Positions 39,415 to 53,988 of a DNA stretch of 64,000 nucleotides are shown in pieces. The notes beneath the pieces are model-generated. The model was not told the origin of the DNA and ran no database searches. It saw only the letters and a list, made by a program, of their open reading frames with translations. A program made the position numbers and the translations under genes. The stretch's first letter is position 1. Each line of letters starts with the position of its first letter. This DNA comes from Ecdyonurus torrentis (lineage: Eukaryota > Arthropoda > Insecta > Ephemeroptera > Heptageniidae), in the NCBI GenBank assembly GCA_949318235.1, contig OX439137.1:24706922-24770921 (forward strand), read 5' to 3'.

Positions 39415-40481
39415 AAAACAAAACAAAAAAACAAACAAACAAACAAACAAACAAAAAGTTCAGTATACCAATCAATATTTTTAATGTATTTAATATATCA
39501 GGGAAAAAATCACTAAGTATCTATTTTTAAGTTACAATATTGAAATTAATGTTGATTCATTTTACCACCACATTAAGAAATAGTACAAAAGGAAGGTATT
39601 TCTGAATGCATAGTTTTATTACTACCCACAGACCAAAAATATAATAACCCACGAGGTTTAGCAGACACAACTGCCTTACTAGTTTTATTTAATACATTAT
39701 TCTCATTTTTAATCGCAGCTACCGTACTTTGAAGTAACGAACAAGTACTTTTAGATTTTCCTGATAGACATTTAGTAGAACTTAAACCCATAAGTGAATT
39801 ATGCTTGGATCTAATCTTAATATTACCTCCACCAGGCAACGATTTTGTTGAACCAAAACCTATAGACGATGAACTTTTAATTAATATCTTACGATTTTTA
39901 ATGCTAGATGTAGTAATTTTTTTAGTCTCCGATGGTGGTATAATTTTAGGTGATGCAGGAATGGAAGATAGGTTAGGTTTGTAACCGGTATTATTACGTA
40001 TTTTAAGTTTTGTTGTTTTAACATGCTGAGATGTTATTTTAACTGACCCTGGGCTAAGTAGAAGTGGACTTGGTGAGCCGAGGATTCCTGAACTTGAGCC
40101 TAGGGTTGTCGTAGCTGGTGACGTAGCAATTGTTGTAGTAGAGATACCAGCAGCTTTTTGTGCCTGTTCTTGTCTATGAGCACGTAGTTTACGTTCTGCT
40201 AGTAAGAAATATGTGGCTGTGATGTGGTTGTATTCATTCTTATCAAGCGCTCTGTAAACATTAATAATACATTTTTGGTTTTAGTAAAAGGTAAAGAGTA
40301 ATAATTTTTAAGTGGTGACCAGTCAGATGCAAGTGAAAAAACATCCTTTTATTATTATTTTATTTAACACATCTGTGACCAATCTTTCAGCAATTTTTTA
40401 GTAAATTAGTGGAGTAGGATTAGACAAACTTTAATTCCTACGTACTAAATAAATTTTTACAATTTTAGGCTTAAAAAAAAG

Positions 40482-40513
<32 letters not shown>

Positions 40514-40775
40514 GGTACAGTACAGTATTGAAAACTATAAAATTACCAACAAATTGATATTTTCTAAGCTCTAGTGTTAAGATATTGAATATGTACAAGA
40601 GATAAAATAGACATTCCTTCCCTGTATTACAAGAGACTGCACTTAAAAGAGAGCTAAATTTGCGGAAAAATCAGCCCCCTCTTTTATTTTAAGATTCAAA
40701 TGGTACCTTTACCCAGTATTTTAGAGGTTTAAACAGTCTATATAGCAATTATGAAATTGCTGTAATAAAGGTAAA

Positions 40776-40828
<53 letters not shown>

Positions 40829-43033
40829 GGATTATTATTTCCACTTAGCACTTACTCTAGAATCTCCTCTTTTGTAGCAATCTTTCCGTTAACCATCTTC
40901 TGTAGAATGTGATTATGGTCTTCCTCGGAGACGTGTTCTCTAGATATTAGAGGCAGGTACTCTGCAGGCTGCATGCCTGAACCTTCCAGTAACCAGGGGT
41001 CACTTGCAAGTTCTTCTAGTGTGGCACGTCGTTCAGGTTCTCTCACCAGCATACGAGATATTAACCTGAAATAATCATAACAAAATTGTATCAGATATCT
41101 ACGTAGTTTTTATTCAATGATTTTTAGGCAGAGGTATAGTAGATAAGTTACATGAACTCATTTTTTTTTAATTTTTTTTTTTATGTATAAGATTTAGTAA
41201 TAGTATACAGCAACAAAACTGAATTTAAGTGTATGAATTTTCATTTTACACTTGTAAAGTAGACACTGAATTACAAACTCTCAAAACTCAAATACATCAT
41301 ATGAATGTATTTTGAAAGGAAAATTAGTATAGTATGTAAAACCTTGTGGCAATAAAAAAAAAAAAAAAAAAAAAAGACTGAGATAGTATATTATACCATT
41401 TCAATTCAGCGTTATTTTTCTAATAAAAGAATAACATTGAAAATGTAGCGCGAGCATTTGAATGGTAAAATATATTATCACAGTAATGTGTACATTGGTC
41501 CTTAAAAAAATGTGCTTTAAAAACGTAGCGGCCGCCTGAGCCCCGTTCTTAAACTTTTGTCCAGAGGTGTACGGCAAATAACACACTATTGACTACAACT
41601 TAACCTTACTTTTTGCATGCTGGAGAGATGTACGCAGGAGTAGAGTATTTGCAGTCCATGATCATGGTCAACGTCTCACTGTCATTTGCCTCCTGGAAGG
41701 GGGCGTGACCACACACCAACATGTACAGGATGACACCAAGAGACCACACATCTGTAAGTTTACAAACATAGACATTAAAATATTGTTCGTTAAATACTAT
41801 GCAAAATTAAGGAACATAATTAAAATTTTATGTTCCGCTCACAGTTAAGTTGATAATATAAAAGAAAAGAGTAGGAGGAGATTTTCTCTCCAAGTCTGTA
41901 AGGGCTGAAGAAGGTACACACACACACTTACTTCATTTTCTCTGGAGTTTAGATCCAATATGTGTTAGTTTTTACCTCTGTGCTAGAAAGATTCATAATT
42001 TTCTCCAAACCACGGGACTCCTTTTACTATGTAAGGCCCTTGCTGGTTTCCTCTATCCCTTCGTTTTATATTTTCTTAACTTTTTTTTTTTTATTTAATA
42101 TTAAAGCAATTTATGTTTATGTACTTTCTTCAAAATTCTAAATACTGCATCAAGCACTATAACCTTTGAATGGCTCAAAAATCTTATTAAATCAGAAAAT
42201 GTGACCAATTTAAATAATAATTATTGTAAAAAATTACATTAAATATTATTTAACATTAAATTATTTCTGATAAAACACTTACACTACTTTACTCTTACTA
42301 TTTCACTCTATTTCAAAGCCAAGAAGAGCCAAGAAGAGAAGAAGACATAGAACGTAAATATCTTTTATCATTTTCCCTGCAATATTATTCTTATTATTAT
42401 ATTATGTATGAAAAGGGATTTGCTCTTACCAACTGCAGGAGCATCGTAACTATCTCCTAGCAAAATCTCAGGTGCAGAGTATGCCAGACTACCACACGAA
42501 GTCTCAAGTTTCTGCCCAGGGTTGAAACGATTGCTGAACCCGAAGTCTGTTAACTTGACCATACCAAGACGTTCAAAAAACACCACGTTCTCTGGTTTGA
42601 GATCTCGATGTACCACGTGGAGTTTGTGGCAGTAAGAGATGGCATGTACAATCTGTATAAGTAAACAAGTGCATTAGTGATATATATAAACGTTGGAATA
42701 AGGGTATGAGTCAAATATTTCTACATTTTGATTGTCTGTTGCTATTGTTTACTTGTTATCATTTTTAAAAGTTTTTGTGTCAGCTAGCGTAAGGCCTCCT
42801 TTAAGGTCTTATTGAGCAACTTTGCTATCCTATTTTACAATCACTTTTTATTGTAAGAGCTTTATGATTTTTAATTTCTGCGATATACAGACCATGGACT
42901 TAACACATATAGGGTTTAAAATAGAGAAATTTCTATACAATAAATAGTAAAAAAACAGGGCGACAAAAATCACCTCATAGGGCTAAAGTCACTCCACTTT
43001 AGAGTACCAATGAAAGTCATGTCACCATTAAAA

Positions 43034-43081
<48 letters not shown>

Positions 43082-46000
43082 AAAGAAAAGAAAAGAAAAG
43101 AAAAGAAAAGAAAAGAAAAGAAAAGAAAAGAAAAGAAAAGAAAAGAAAAGAAAAGAAAAGAAAAGAAAAGAAAAGAAAAGAAAAGAAAAGAAAAGAAAAG
43201 AAAAGAAAAGAAAAGAAAAAACGCAACTTTTCATAATAACTAAAAAAAAAAAAAAAAAAAAAAAAAGGTCTCCTTCCCTTAATGTCAAAATAAACTACAT
43301 TACACGCTTACCTGTCTGAAATAATTCCTGGCTTGATCCTCCCCAAGCCCCTCATCATGCCTCATGATGTAATCATAGAGATCCCCACCGTCTGCCAGCT
43401 CCAAGATCAGGTACAGTTTTGTCTGTGTATCTATCACCTCATACAGACGCACCACATTGGGGTGTTGCACCAGTTTCATGCACCGAACCTCCTGCAAATA
43501 TACACCAACTATTAATATAACAGTTTCTTTATTGCAATCAACTTGTCTATAAGTTATTTTGTCATACAAATGACTTAAAATTTAGTTCTAAGACTCAGTA
43601 AAACTAAAATTTCAATACTCTGGGACTGGGGCAAAAAAGAAAAAAAAAAAAAAAAGTGAGTTTTAGCTGCTTTATTTTTATTCCCCCAAAAGAATATTAA
43701 ATTGAGCCAGAAACACAAAGTTATCTACTATTACTTTGCTAGTATTGTTGGGCTGTGAGATTGTTTGTTCTTTTATTAAACCCAAAAGGCTATAGTTATG
43801 TGAAAAATAAAATAAAAAATATGAAATTTTTTTATAATACAGTAATATAATGCAATATAATACAGTGAAAATATAACCAACAAATAATACACTTTAGTAC
43901 AATGAGACCTATCTACATAATACTCCTGAGGAAGAGCATTTTTGATCACAAATTGTAATAGTGACAAATTTTAAATACAAAATGACAATCGTTTGAATTT
44001 TTTAATCATATATTGTACTAAAAATAATAACAATAAAAAATAAATAAATAGGTATTTTAAAGTAGAATTACTGTACAATCATCAAATCTACACAATGATG
44101 AGACATATTTATAGGAAAATTTGATTTAAAAACAATGGAAAATTACATTTTTATTCTTTTATTTTTAATTGCAGTTGTGCAATGATCTGCTATTTTCGAT
44201 ATTTTTCAAAACAAATTTATAAAAAAAAAATCATCATCATTAATTAACTATATAATAATAAACTGTATACAGTTATACTGTATTTTTAATTGATGTTTTA
44301 AAAAGGAAAAGTGATAAAATATCGATTAAATTATTAAAATTGTTTGACTCAGTACTGACTACCTGTTTTGGCACTCAAAGGCGCCTTTCAATTGCATTAC
44401 AATAACAACTAAAGTTTTTTTTTTCTTTTATCAATTACAGTACAATAATCTCTTTGTGTTAATTGAAAGTAATGATTATACTATACTGTACATAATTTCA
44501 AGCATTTTTACTGTCAATAAGTATAACTTTTATATTATTAGAATTACTTTCTTGTTCAAGTATTTTTATAATAATTATAAAACACATAATAAGTCGCGGG
44601 TCTATTGAACTTTAATATTTTTATCAGGAAATGTAAATTATATTATTTTAATTTTTATTTCCACTTTCTAAACACTGTATATTTTTATTATAATATCAAA
44701 ATATTATAAGAAAAATTATGAATATTATATTTAATTATTAGGGAAATAAATATAATATTTTCTGTATTTTTTGTATAGGTCATAGGTCATTTTCATTTAG
44801 AGGAGAGGGGACCTCACCTTATGATTTTACTATCAGCTATTTCAAATGAAAATGAATAATAAAAATTGAAAATAGAGAGTAAAAAGATTATAACTCTGAG
44901 TTTCATTGTTCTGTATGTACATTATAGCGTTTTCAAATTTTGGTAATTCAAACTTTTGCATGCGATGATCCTATAAATAGATTGCAGAACATTTTTTCAT
45001 GAAATTTGGGTTCCTTTTAGCAGACATACTTATATTATTAACTCCTCTCATAATAATAATACACATGGTATACTGTACAGTAATTATAAAGTCAACCGGG
45101 GTAACTTTATATTTTGGGGCACCCAATTATCACTACTTCAGGCACGTATTTTGAAATGTGACTAAAATCAAGAACAACATTCTTCAAAGTTCTGAAATGA
45201 TACCCCCCAAAAAGTTAGCCCAATTGACTATACCGTAATATTATAATTTAGGTATACAAGTTTTGAAAAATAAAATTAAAAAACACGGATGAAAGAAATG
45301 AACTAATTTAAGATGTATTTATATCATAACATTAGTTTTATTTATTTTCATCATAAATTACTTTTTTTTCTTTGAGAAAACTACTACGAGGCCGAAAAAA
45401 ATTTAAATGATAGATATTTGACATACACATTATTTGTATTTTAAGCTAATAGAAACCTATAAGTAATGGACGCATCGCAATTGGAGGCATTGATATAATA
45501 CCACTATAACCCATAATAATATATTATGTCACTGAATAATCGTCACTGAAATTGGACTACAGCATAAATTATTAATTATTTTTGTACGTGTAAGCAAGTA
45601 AATAAAATTGATATCTTACCTGAAATAGGTGTGCTCTTGAAACTTCATCCAATTTAGTTTTATCTATAACTTTCACTGCCACTTTTTCACCAGTAAATAC
45701 ATGTCTAGCTAATTTAACTACAGCAAAATGTCCCCGTCCTAATGTCTCTTCTAAATCATATAAACCAGCAATTTTACAATCATAAGTATTTCTTGATAAT
45801 AAATTAGAACCAGATCTTGAATGTATTAAACCAGTAGTTGGAGTATTGGTAGTAGTAGTGGTTGAAGTAGGACCTATTTCTTTATTAATGTCTTTATTAA
45901 TAATATTATTACTAGGTCTAATACTTGGTCCTAATTCTTTTCTTGGACTAGATAAATTATTAGTAGTAGTTGTAGGAAGATGATAATGATGATTATTTTT

Positions 46001-46291
46001 ATAATTTGTTGATATTGGTAAACCTATAATATTATTTGTAGTACTGTTTATTATTGGTTTAGATGCATTTATTATAGCTTCCGATATAGATGGTGATGAA
46101 ACTATGGTGGTCCCACTTTGTATATTGGACCCACTAATTGGGACCATATTTTTTGATGATGTGATTGGTGATTTATAATTGGAAGATACACTATTACTTG
46201 TTGAAGATGAACTACTGATGGTGGTAAGGGTGGTGGTGGGTGGTTTAACATTATTGGAAGTTTCGGTACCACTTCTGTGCATAGCATCGAC
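31670..46291 (-). CDS. SNRK: SNF-related Ser/Thr protein kinase SNRK, eight exons seen
   Basis: SNRK is an AMPK-related kinase activated by LKB1 through its activation-loop Thr. Exons in order: 46291-45620, 43491-43312, 42652-42430, 41751-41610, 41065-40856, 40251 to about 39573 (end unsure), 34480-34357, 32935-31670. Counting from the Met at 46282, residues 1 to about 165 are low complexity, the kinase starts near 175, [11 protein letters not shown] is 182-192, Lys204 is in [12 protein letters not shown] is at 296, DFG at 317 and the activation-loop Thr at 332 ([14 protein letters not shown]). A helical segment with [14 protein letters not shown] follows. The C-terminal exon keeps vertebrate SNRK blocks: [33 protein letters not shown] and GFRRRCG. 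It is convergent with the DM9 gene. Confidence 0.93.
34357..34480 (-). CDS. SNRK: SNRK small exon [15 protein letters not shown]
   Basis: The acceptor is ATTATTTCAG and the donor GTAAGA, 124 bases. Only one frame is open (one base, then 41 codons), ending in TESAQ at phase 0, which matches the next exon. Assigned to SNRK by strand, phase and position; the sequence itself is not strongly diagnostic. Confidence 0.75.
35550..35624 (+). repeat. (TA)n microsatellite in a SNRK intron
   Basis: Perfect TA alternation. Confidence 0.98.
35836..36160. mobile_element. Inverted-repeat element, family D, copy 2
   Basis: Inner arms (TTCTAAAAGAGGATA against TTCTTTTAGAATATG, and AATGACGCCACGG against TGTGGCGTCATTT) pair. 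It shares ATCGATTCAGGATAAT with the 25.5-kb copy. A poly-G run near 35848-35861 interrupts the left end. Confidence 0.7.
36352..36690. repeat. Two repeats with GACTTACG and (AATC)n tails
   Basis: GCGACTTACGTCCCATGACC followed by (AATC)n at 36412-36431, and TGACTTACGCAGCATTCATG followed by (AATC)n at 36666-36680, share layout. They may be tails of a short retroposon. GTAAGT on the minus strand here mimics a splice donor. Confidence 0.4.
37775..38128. mobile_element. TTAA-bounded inverted-repeat element in a SNRK intron
   Basis: The ends are TTAAAGAGGAAGTTCAGTGT and CCTGAACTTACTCTTTAA. Internal arms CCCCTTCCGTAGCCCC and GGGGCTACGGAAGGG also pair, as do GCAAGATATGCAACCC and GGGTTGCATATCTTGC. 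A poly-A run lies inside the left end. It shares the AGCCCCAC and TGCAACCCGC motifs with family B. Confidence 0.8.
39573..40251 (-). CDS. SNRK: SNRK exon after kinase; 3' boundary uncertain
   Basis: The acceptor is TGTTTACAG. It begins [20 protein letters not shown], as in vertebrate SNRK, then Ser/Thr/Lys-rich sequence. Read through, the frame stops at TAA 39573-39575, giving a 698-residue isoform. To reach the exon at 34480 a phase-2 donor is needed. The best phase-2 site I see is G|GTCAGT (exon end 40048), which is weak; strong GTAAG sites here (for example CGTAAGATA) are in phase 1. Either there is a missed small exon or both isoforms exist. Confidence 0.8.
40460..40826 (+). repeat. Poly-A runs in a SNRK intron
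   Basis: Long A runs at about 40486-40509 and 40780-40826, the second ending about 30 bp from the SNRK exon at 40856. On the coding strand this second run is poly-T just inside the intron after the donor. Confidence 0.9.
40856..41065 (-). CDS. SNRK: SNRK exon: kinase C-terminal end
   Basis: The acceptor is TTATTTCAG and the donor GTAAGT. It begins [20 protein letters not shown], with the conserved Arg of subdomain XI, and ends KEEILE two bases into the last Glu. Confidence 0.95.
41537..41572 (+). mobile_element. Degenerate Tc1-like element end
   Basis: CCCGTTCTTAAACTTTTGTC and CAGAGGTGTA closely match the right end of the 27.9-kb mini element. No partner end was found nearby. Confidence 0.55.
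41610..41751 (-). CDS. SNRK: SNRK exon: [15 protein letters not shown]
   Basis: The acceptor is AACTTACAG and the donor GTAAGG. It reads [20 protein letters not shown], then [17 protein letters not shown] and ends in ACKK. It starts in phase 1 and ends in phase 2. It has no full reading frame of its own with a Met start and is easily missed. Confidence 0.95.
42430..42652 (-). CDS. SNRK: SNRK exon: catalytic and activation loops
   Basis: The acceptor is CTTATACAG and the donor GTAAGA. It contains [18 protein letters not shown] and [12 protein letters not shown], with all catalytic residues intact. It ends one base into the Asp of DVWSLG. Confidence 0.95.
43030..43219 (+). repeat. (AAAG)n then (AAAAG)n microsatellite
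   Basis: About 12 AAAG units switch to about 28 AAAAG units. It lies in the SNRK intron near the exon at 43312. Open frames reading KERKKE or FLFFSF are artefacts. Confidence 0.99.
43312..43491 (-). CDS. SNRK: SNRK exon: kinase small-lobe end
   Basis: The acceptor is TTTGCAG and the donor GTAAGC, 60 codons, phase 0. It reads [20 protein letters not shown] to RNYFRQ and is almost identical to vertebrate SNRK. It is much richer in G and C than its introns. Confidence 0.95.
45085..45232. mobile_element. Short inverted-repeat element in SNRK intron
   Basis: AAGTCAACCGGGGTAACTTT at the left pairs imperfectly with AAAGTTAGCCCAATTGACTA at the right, about 150 bp overall. Confidence 0.55.
45620..46291 (-). 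CDS. SNRK: SNRK exon with N-terminal extension and kinase glycine loop
   Basis: The acceptor is TATGTTTCAG and the donor GTAAGA. The first in-frame Met of the exon is at 46282, three codons in. About 165 Ser/Thr/Asn-rich residues precede the kinase; vertebrate SNRK has only about 15. The exon ends AHLFQ, phase 0. An upstream exon is needed for the transcript start and could add residues. Confidence 0.9.
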
Positions 46292-46407
46292 CTGAAACAT
46301 AACAAAATAACCATTAGAATTTATATTCAAAACGTAAAACGCAAAAAGTAATTTTTTTAAAATTTTTAATTCCTGACCAATAAAAATTGAGCACAGAGTT
46401 TGTTACA

Positions 46408-46524
46408 ATAGTGTTGTTCGTAAACCCTGTTTTCTTGCACCAAAAAATGCGCATTCCATTTGCTTAACCATAGTTGATCGTCATTTTAGTAGCAGAAAAA
46501 AGGGGTTTACGAACAGCATTAATA
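46408..46524. mobile_element. Short hairpin element upstream of first SNRK exon seen
   Basis: TGTTGTTCGTAAACCCTGTT pairs with GGGGTTTACGAACAGCA. It starts about 115 bp upstream of the SNRK splice acceptor, in transcript direction. Confidence 0.65.
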
Positions 46525-46797
46525 TTATTTTTTATACCATTCATAATACCGTACACTTCAAATCTTTAAAAATCTTAAGAAAAAAAAAACAAACAAAAAA
46601 CAAACAAACAAACAAACATAAATATGTATGTTTTAAATTGATACTGTATTTACAAGAAAATAAATTACATTGAACTATATCCTTTTTTAAGGGTTGCAAT
46701 TAAAAGACCTGTATTTTTAAATATAAAAGTTGATTCCATTATTTTTTGTGACACATTTTGTCACTTGAAAATCAGCAATTTTACAACTATCTACATG

Positions 46798-46833
<36 letters not shown>

Positions 46834-46890
46834 AAATAAAAAAATTCAGTCATTCATAGGCATGAACTTTGAAATTCAAACTGCACATGG

Positions 46891-46893
<3 letters not shown>

Positions 46894-46979
<86 letters not shown>
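46894..46979 (+). repeat. (TA)n microsatellite
   Basis: About 43 TA units. Confidence 0.98.
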
Positions 46980-46982
<3 letters not shown>

Positions 46983-47087
46983 AGCAAGTGAAGTATGTCA
47001 GGATAGGAAGTTGTGGAGGTCTATCACTGGGTCAGGATAAAACATCTGTGTTGTTGGCTTACCCCGAAAGGGATTTATAGCGTCATG
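46980..47087 (+). mobile_element. 3' end fragment of an RTE-like non-LTR retrotransposon
   Basis: The segment reads through GGGTCAGGATAAAACATC and CCCGAAAGGGATTTATAGCG, then ATGATATG. In one frame it gives [19 protein letters not shown] and a stop. This matches the end I remember for RTE-type elements, which finish in short tandem units; here the tail runs into (TATG)n. The call is from memory and moderate. Confidence 0.5.
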
Positions 47088-49640
<2,553 letters not shown>

Positions 49641-49980
49641 TTAAGGGAGTATAGGGTACCGACGTCAGCCATTAGACTCAAACTTTTATCGTCAAAACAA
49701 TCTGCAATTTTACACAATGATACTTCAGCTTGAGACAATTTCAAATATATAAAAATTTTGGGGGGTCACCGTGCAAATTAATGTTATATGATTTTTTGAA
49801 ATTTTAATCCCATAAGGCTCAATGTTAATTTCAATAATTTTTTTCTTTTTTTCGGGACGGTCAGACATCATGATATTTTTATCACGGCTAGGTGTGACTC
49901 TTAGCTACACAATGACACTAAATTTAGACCCAAAACACTTCTAGTTTTTGAGATATGAGATCGGTACCCTACTCCCTTAA
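49641..49980. mobile_element. 340-bp TTAA-bounded MITE
   Basis: TTAAGGGAGTATAGGGTACC at the left and GGTACCCTACTCCCTTAA at the right are inverted repeats of about 18 bp. TTAA ends suggest a piggyBac-like mover. No coding capacity. Confidence 0.88.
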
Positions 49981-50705
49981 TTATATTTTATATATTATAC
50001 AAATAAATAAAGGTTTATGGATATTACTTGTAGCTAAATATACAAAATAATGTTAAGTTTTTTATGGCATTTGAAAGTCTCAGAATATTTTAGAGCTTTG
50101 TGACCACCAAACAAGAAGGAAAAAAAAAAAAAAAAAAAAGAAGCTCTATGGTAGTAAAATTTCCTAAGTTATAATTTAAAATTATGTTTACAGTGACCCT
50201 CCAATCATATAGAAATTGTTTTACATCTACCCTATGTATAGTATGTATATATAAATAAAACAATAATAAAAATGAGAATTTTCTGACTTTCAAACTTAGC
50301 TATGTCTCCACAACATTTCAATGTTAGCCTGTAAAAATAAAGCACGATACAAAGCTTTCTTTAAGTTGAAGACCATTTAAATAAATGACATGTGCCATAA
50401 AGGCAACAAGAAAGACAATGCGTTAAAATAATAATATTAAAATAAAGAGAGTAAAATATCAAAGTGAGATAAAGTGATAAGTATAAACTGTACTGAAACA
50501 AAAACATTATGTAGGCGGATAAAATAAATAATAGAGCAAAATGTCATCGTATGTGTTTTTGTGTCGTATTTAGGTGTTGGGTACTGGGTATGACATTTGA
50601 ATATTATACATATAGAGGAAAAGGTCACCTTTGATATGTAACATATCGATTTGAACAACCCAAAATTTTCAAATTTTACATCGTAAGATCTCGTTTAAAT
50701 TACAA

Positions 50706-50801
<96 letters not shown>

Positions 50802-51103
50802 TTTCTCATACTTATACATGAAGAAACATCGCACCAAAGAGTTTCATTACAATATAAAAGATCATTTATCTACATATTGATCGATTTTATACAATTTCAA
50901 AAGAGACAGTCGTTTTAATAATATTAACCGTATCAAACGTTTGAGGAATAATTTTTATAGTAAAATATGCAGAATAAACACTTTTATCATCTAGTAGATA
51001 TATATAGAGTAACAATTATTTTTATTGCTGTAGGTGTCAAAATAACGACTTCTACAGTGGTTGTTTCTTCAGAAAAGCTTTTACGTAAACCTGATTTTGT
51101 GTG

Positions 51104-51185
<82 letters not shown>

Positions 51186-51550
51186 TGTGTGTGTGCGCTC
51201 TCTAAAACACGAAAAAATAACGATCACTTTATGTTTTTTTTTAAATGGAATTGCGCATTTTTTGTGGGAGTAAGGTAACAGGTTTACGAAAAAGCTTTAT
51301 TACAGTAAGTCAAAATTCAAAACATTGCCTGTTTTTTTTTCCTTTTTGTTTTTTTTCTTTCTTATCACAGATACTTCTTATGATTTTGTTTGTTGTCTTG
51401 GTTTTTATTCTCAACGTCAAATTTTAATTCACGGGGAAATTAAACAATATGTTATTTAATAATAATAATAAAAAAAAAAAAAAAACTATATCAAACGCTA
51501 GTTAAATGATTTTACCGTCGCGCTGCCTTTTTGGTATATATCTCTGAATT
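49981..51550. other. Gene-free stretch with microsatellites
   Basis: (CT)n at 50709-50799, (GT)n at 51097-51200 and AT-rich filler. The open frames across these arrays are artefacts. Confidence 0.6.
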
Positions 51551-52190
51551 TAATAATTTATAATAATAATAATAATAATTATAATAATGATTTTATTGAG
51601 CAAATAAATACAATACAATATTGCACATAGTCAAAAGAGAATGCTCAACAGGAGATCAAAAAAGGCAAAGCCCATACAAAATTTGATATCCAAAATAAGA
51701 GAAAAGTAAAGGAGATACATTATATTAGACAAAGATAAAAACTAGATGCTAGTTTTAAATTTAGATGCAGATAAATTTCTGACACTAGCCTCCAACTTAT
51801 TGTATAATTTAACACTGCGGGGAAAAAACGAGGTATATTATAATACGCTGCTGAGATACGGGGAACAACATATTCTACACTATCCCCTCCGCGCAACTTA
51901 CTAGGCCTTGTACGTATGGAGAGTCTAGCGTCAGAGAAAATTGGCATGTCAATATCCCCCAAAAGACACTTATGCAGAAAAATTACATCTTGTCGATACA
52001 ACACATCACTAATTGGGGGAATTTTACACATTTGATTACGAGTTTTACTATTATGTTTACGTTTTGTTCCATTGTCATAATGGAACGAATTTTTGCCAAG
52101 AATTAGACGCGTGGCACTATTCTGAACCTTTTCCAGTTTTTTAAGGTTAAGGGCAGTGACAGGGTGCCACGCCCTTAATTAAATAACAAA
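51551..52190 (-). mobile_element. 5'-truncated non-LTR retrotransposon, intact 3' end
   Basis: On the minus strand a single open frame runs from about 52180 to a stop at 51720. It begins AWHPVTALNLKKLEKVQNSA, then TRLILG: the LEKVQxxATRLI block is typical of the region just after the reverse transcriptase domain in jockey/CR1-type elements. After the stop come about 140 bases with AATAAA and an ending of (ATT)n units near 51551-51575. The 5' part, including the catalytic RT motifs and endonuclease, is absent. No frameshift or stop was seen in the remaining 150 codons, which suggests a fairly recent insertion. Confidence 0.8.
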
Positions 52191-52435
52191 GTACCAGAAT
52201 TGTTACATCAATTATAAATTAAAGGATTTAAATATTAAAATTCATTATTTTGACGTCTGTTTTAGACATGAGTGAATTCAGTTTATACAAAATCTATAAA
52301 AGAGTTTGCATTTGACATTTTCAAACTTAACTACGCACAACTGACCTTTAAACAAAAACACCAGCTTCAAATTTTAAATTCAACCTCTAAAGACAATGTG
52401 TGGAAAAAAAAATCACTACGTATATAATATTTTAA

Positions 52436-52470
<35 letters not shown>

Positions 52471-53039
52471 ACCGTGTTATGTAACTTAAAAACTGTATAA
52501 TATTACAAGTAACCTGCTTCGTGACTATATCAGTCATATACTGAAATAATATAATATCGGAAATCGTTTTATCATTTATGATGTTATTCTCTGTCACGTT
52601 TTATCTCGCACACATAAAGGAAAAGTTATATATTTTTCTTTTGTAAGCAAGTAAAAAATTGTCACATTGTAAATAAAGATAAAAAAATTAAGGTGTCATG
52701 AATGCTACTGATAATAAACGTTAACATATATGAACGATTATGTGACCTATTCAAATAGAATGCGGGGATATTAGAGATAAGTTTGCAAAATAATGCAACA
52801 CATAAATGATTTGTTGATATCATTGAGATTAATCGTTATTTCAACTTGCTTATTAATTTCTTTTTCATCCTAAGGGCAAGTCATATAGATTTGTAAAAGT
52901 ATAGTCGATACCCATTTGTTGGACAGGTCCGAATTAGTGGCAAATTAGACTATGAAAAAAAAAAATCAATCAAAAGCTAGAGACTTGAAAACTTGGTTTA
53001 AATTGGACTCAATGCAGGAATAGTGACACACACACACAC

Positions 53040-53117
<78 letters not shown>

Positions 53118-53988
53118 ATATAAACATATATTATATAAAATAATAGGTCTCAACTCAATATTTCTCAAAGTGTTAACAATTGGGATTCGACTTTTTCCAT
53201 TTAATTAAAAAGTAAAAAGCTATTAGCATGCCAACATTTGGATCTCTACCATAATAGAGTTTGGTACGATTGGGTTGTCAAACGCCTTAATGGGGATGGA
53301 AATTATAATTATATTGTTATAATAGTTTCAGAACTACAGTGACTTTCTTGCCTGTTTCTGTCATTGAACATGAAAAGTTTCTCAAATACAGTAAATTAAA
53401 ATTTAAAATCCAGTTTTATGGAAACGAATTAAAATATATAAATTATATATTTACATTAAACTCATTAAATTTTTAATTGAAAAAAATCCATTTAAATGTT
53501 TTGAAACTGATGTGAGTGTGATTGTAAGAGAGAGAGAGAGAGAGAGTAAAAATTCAGATATAATGTAGAAAAATGCAAAGAATTTTTATAAACCATAAAA
53601 ACAATTTTCAACTCAATTAAATTTAATTTGCTATTTTTCTCTTTAAAATATTTAAATATAATTATGACAATTTAATTTTTTTACAACCGGTATTTCATTA
53701 TACTGTATATATATAGTATAATTTTACAAATAAATAAACTAAAAATAAACCTTTTTATTTAAATATATAATCAACCATAATACACATTCCTTTGATGCAT
53801 AGCAGCCAAAAATTGTGTCATTATAAAGCATTTTTCTTTTCACGTTTTCTTTCTATCATCGAGAGAGAGAGAGAGAGAGATTACAAATTGAATAAATCTA
53901 ATGTGTTGTGGTCACTGTAACGGTATTTTATATTGCAATTGAATTTCAATTTGAAATTATAATCGAAACACAATAAATTTATAATGTA
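52191..53988. other. Gene-free stretch
   Basis: AT-rich, poly-A near 52438-52466, (TA)n at about 53042-53114, short (GA)n at 53528-53546 and 53861-53880. No gene seen. Confidence 0.5.

Noticed and set aside
43010..43288. Lys/Glu-rich and Phe/Ser-rich frames
   Set aside because: They are translations of the AAAG/AAAAG array in both directions.
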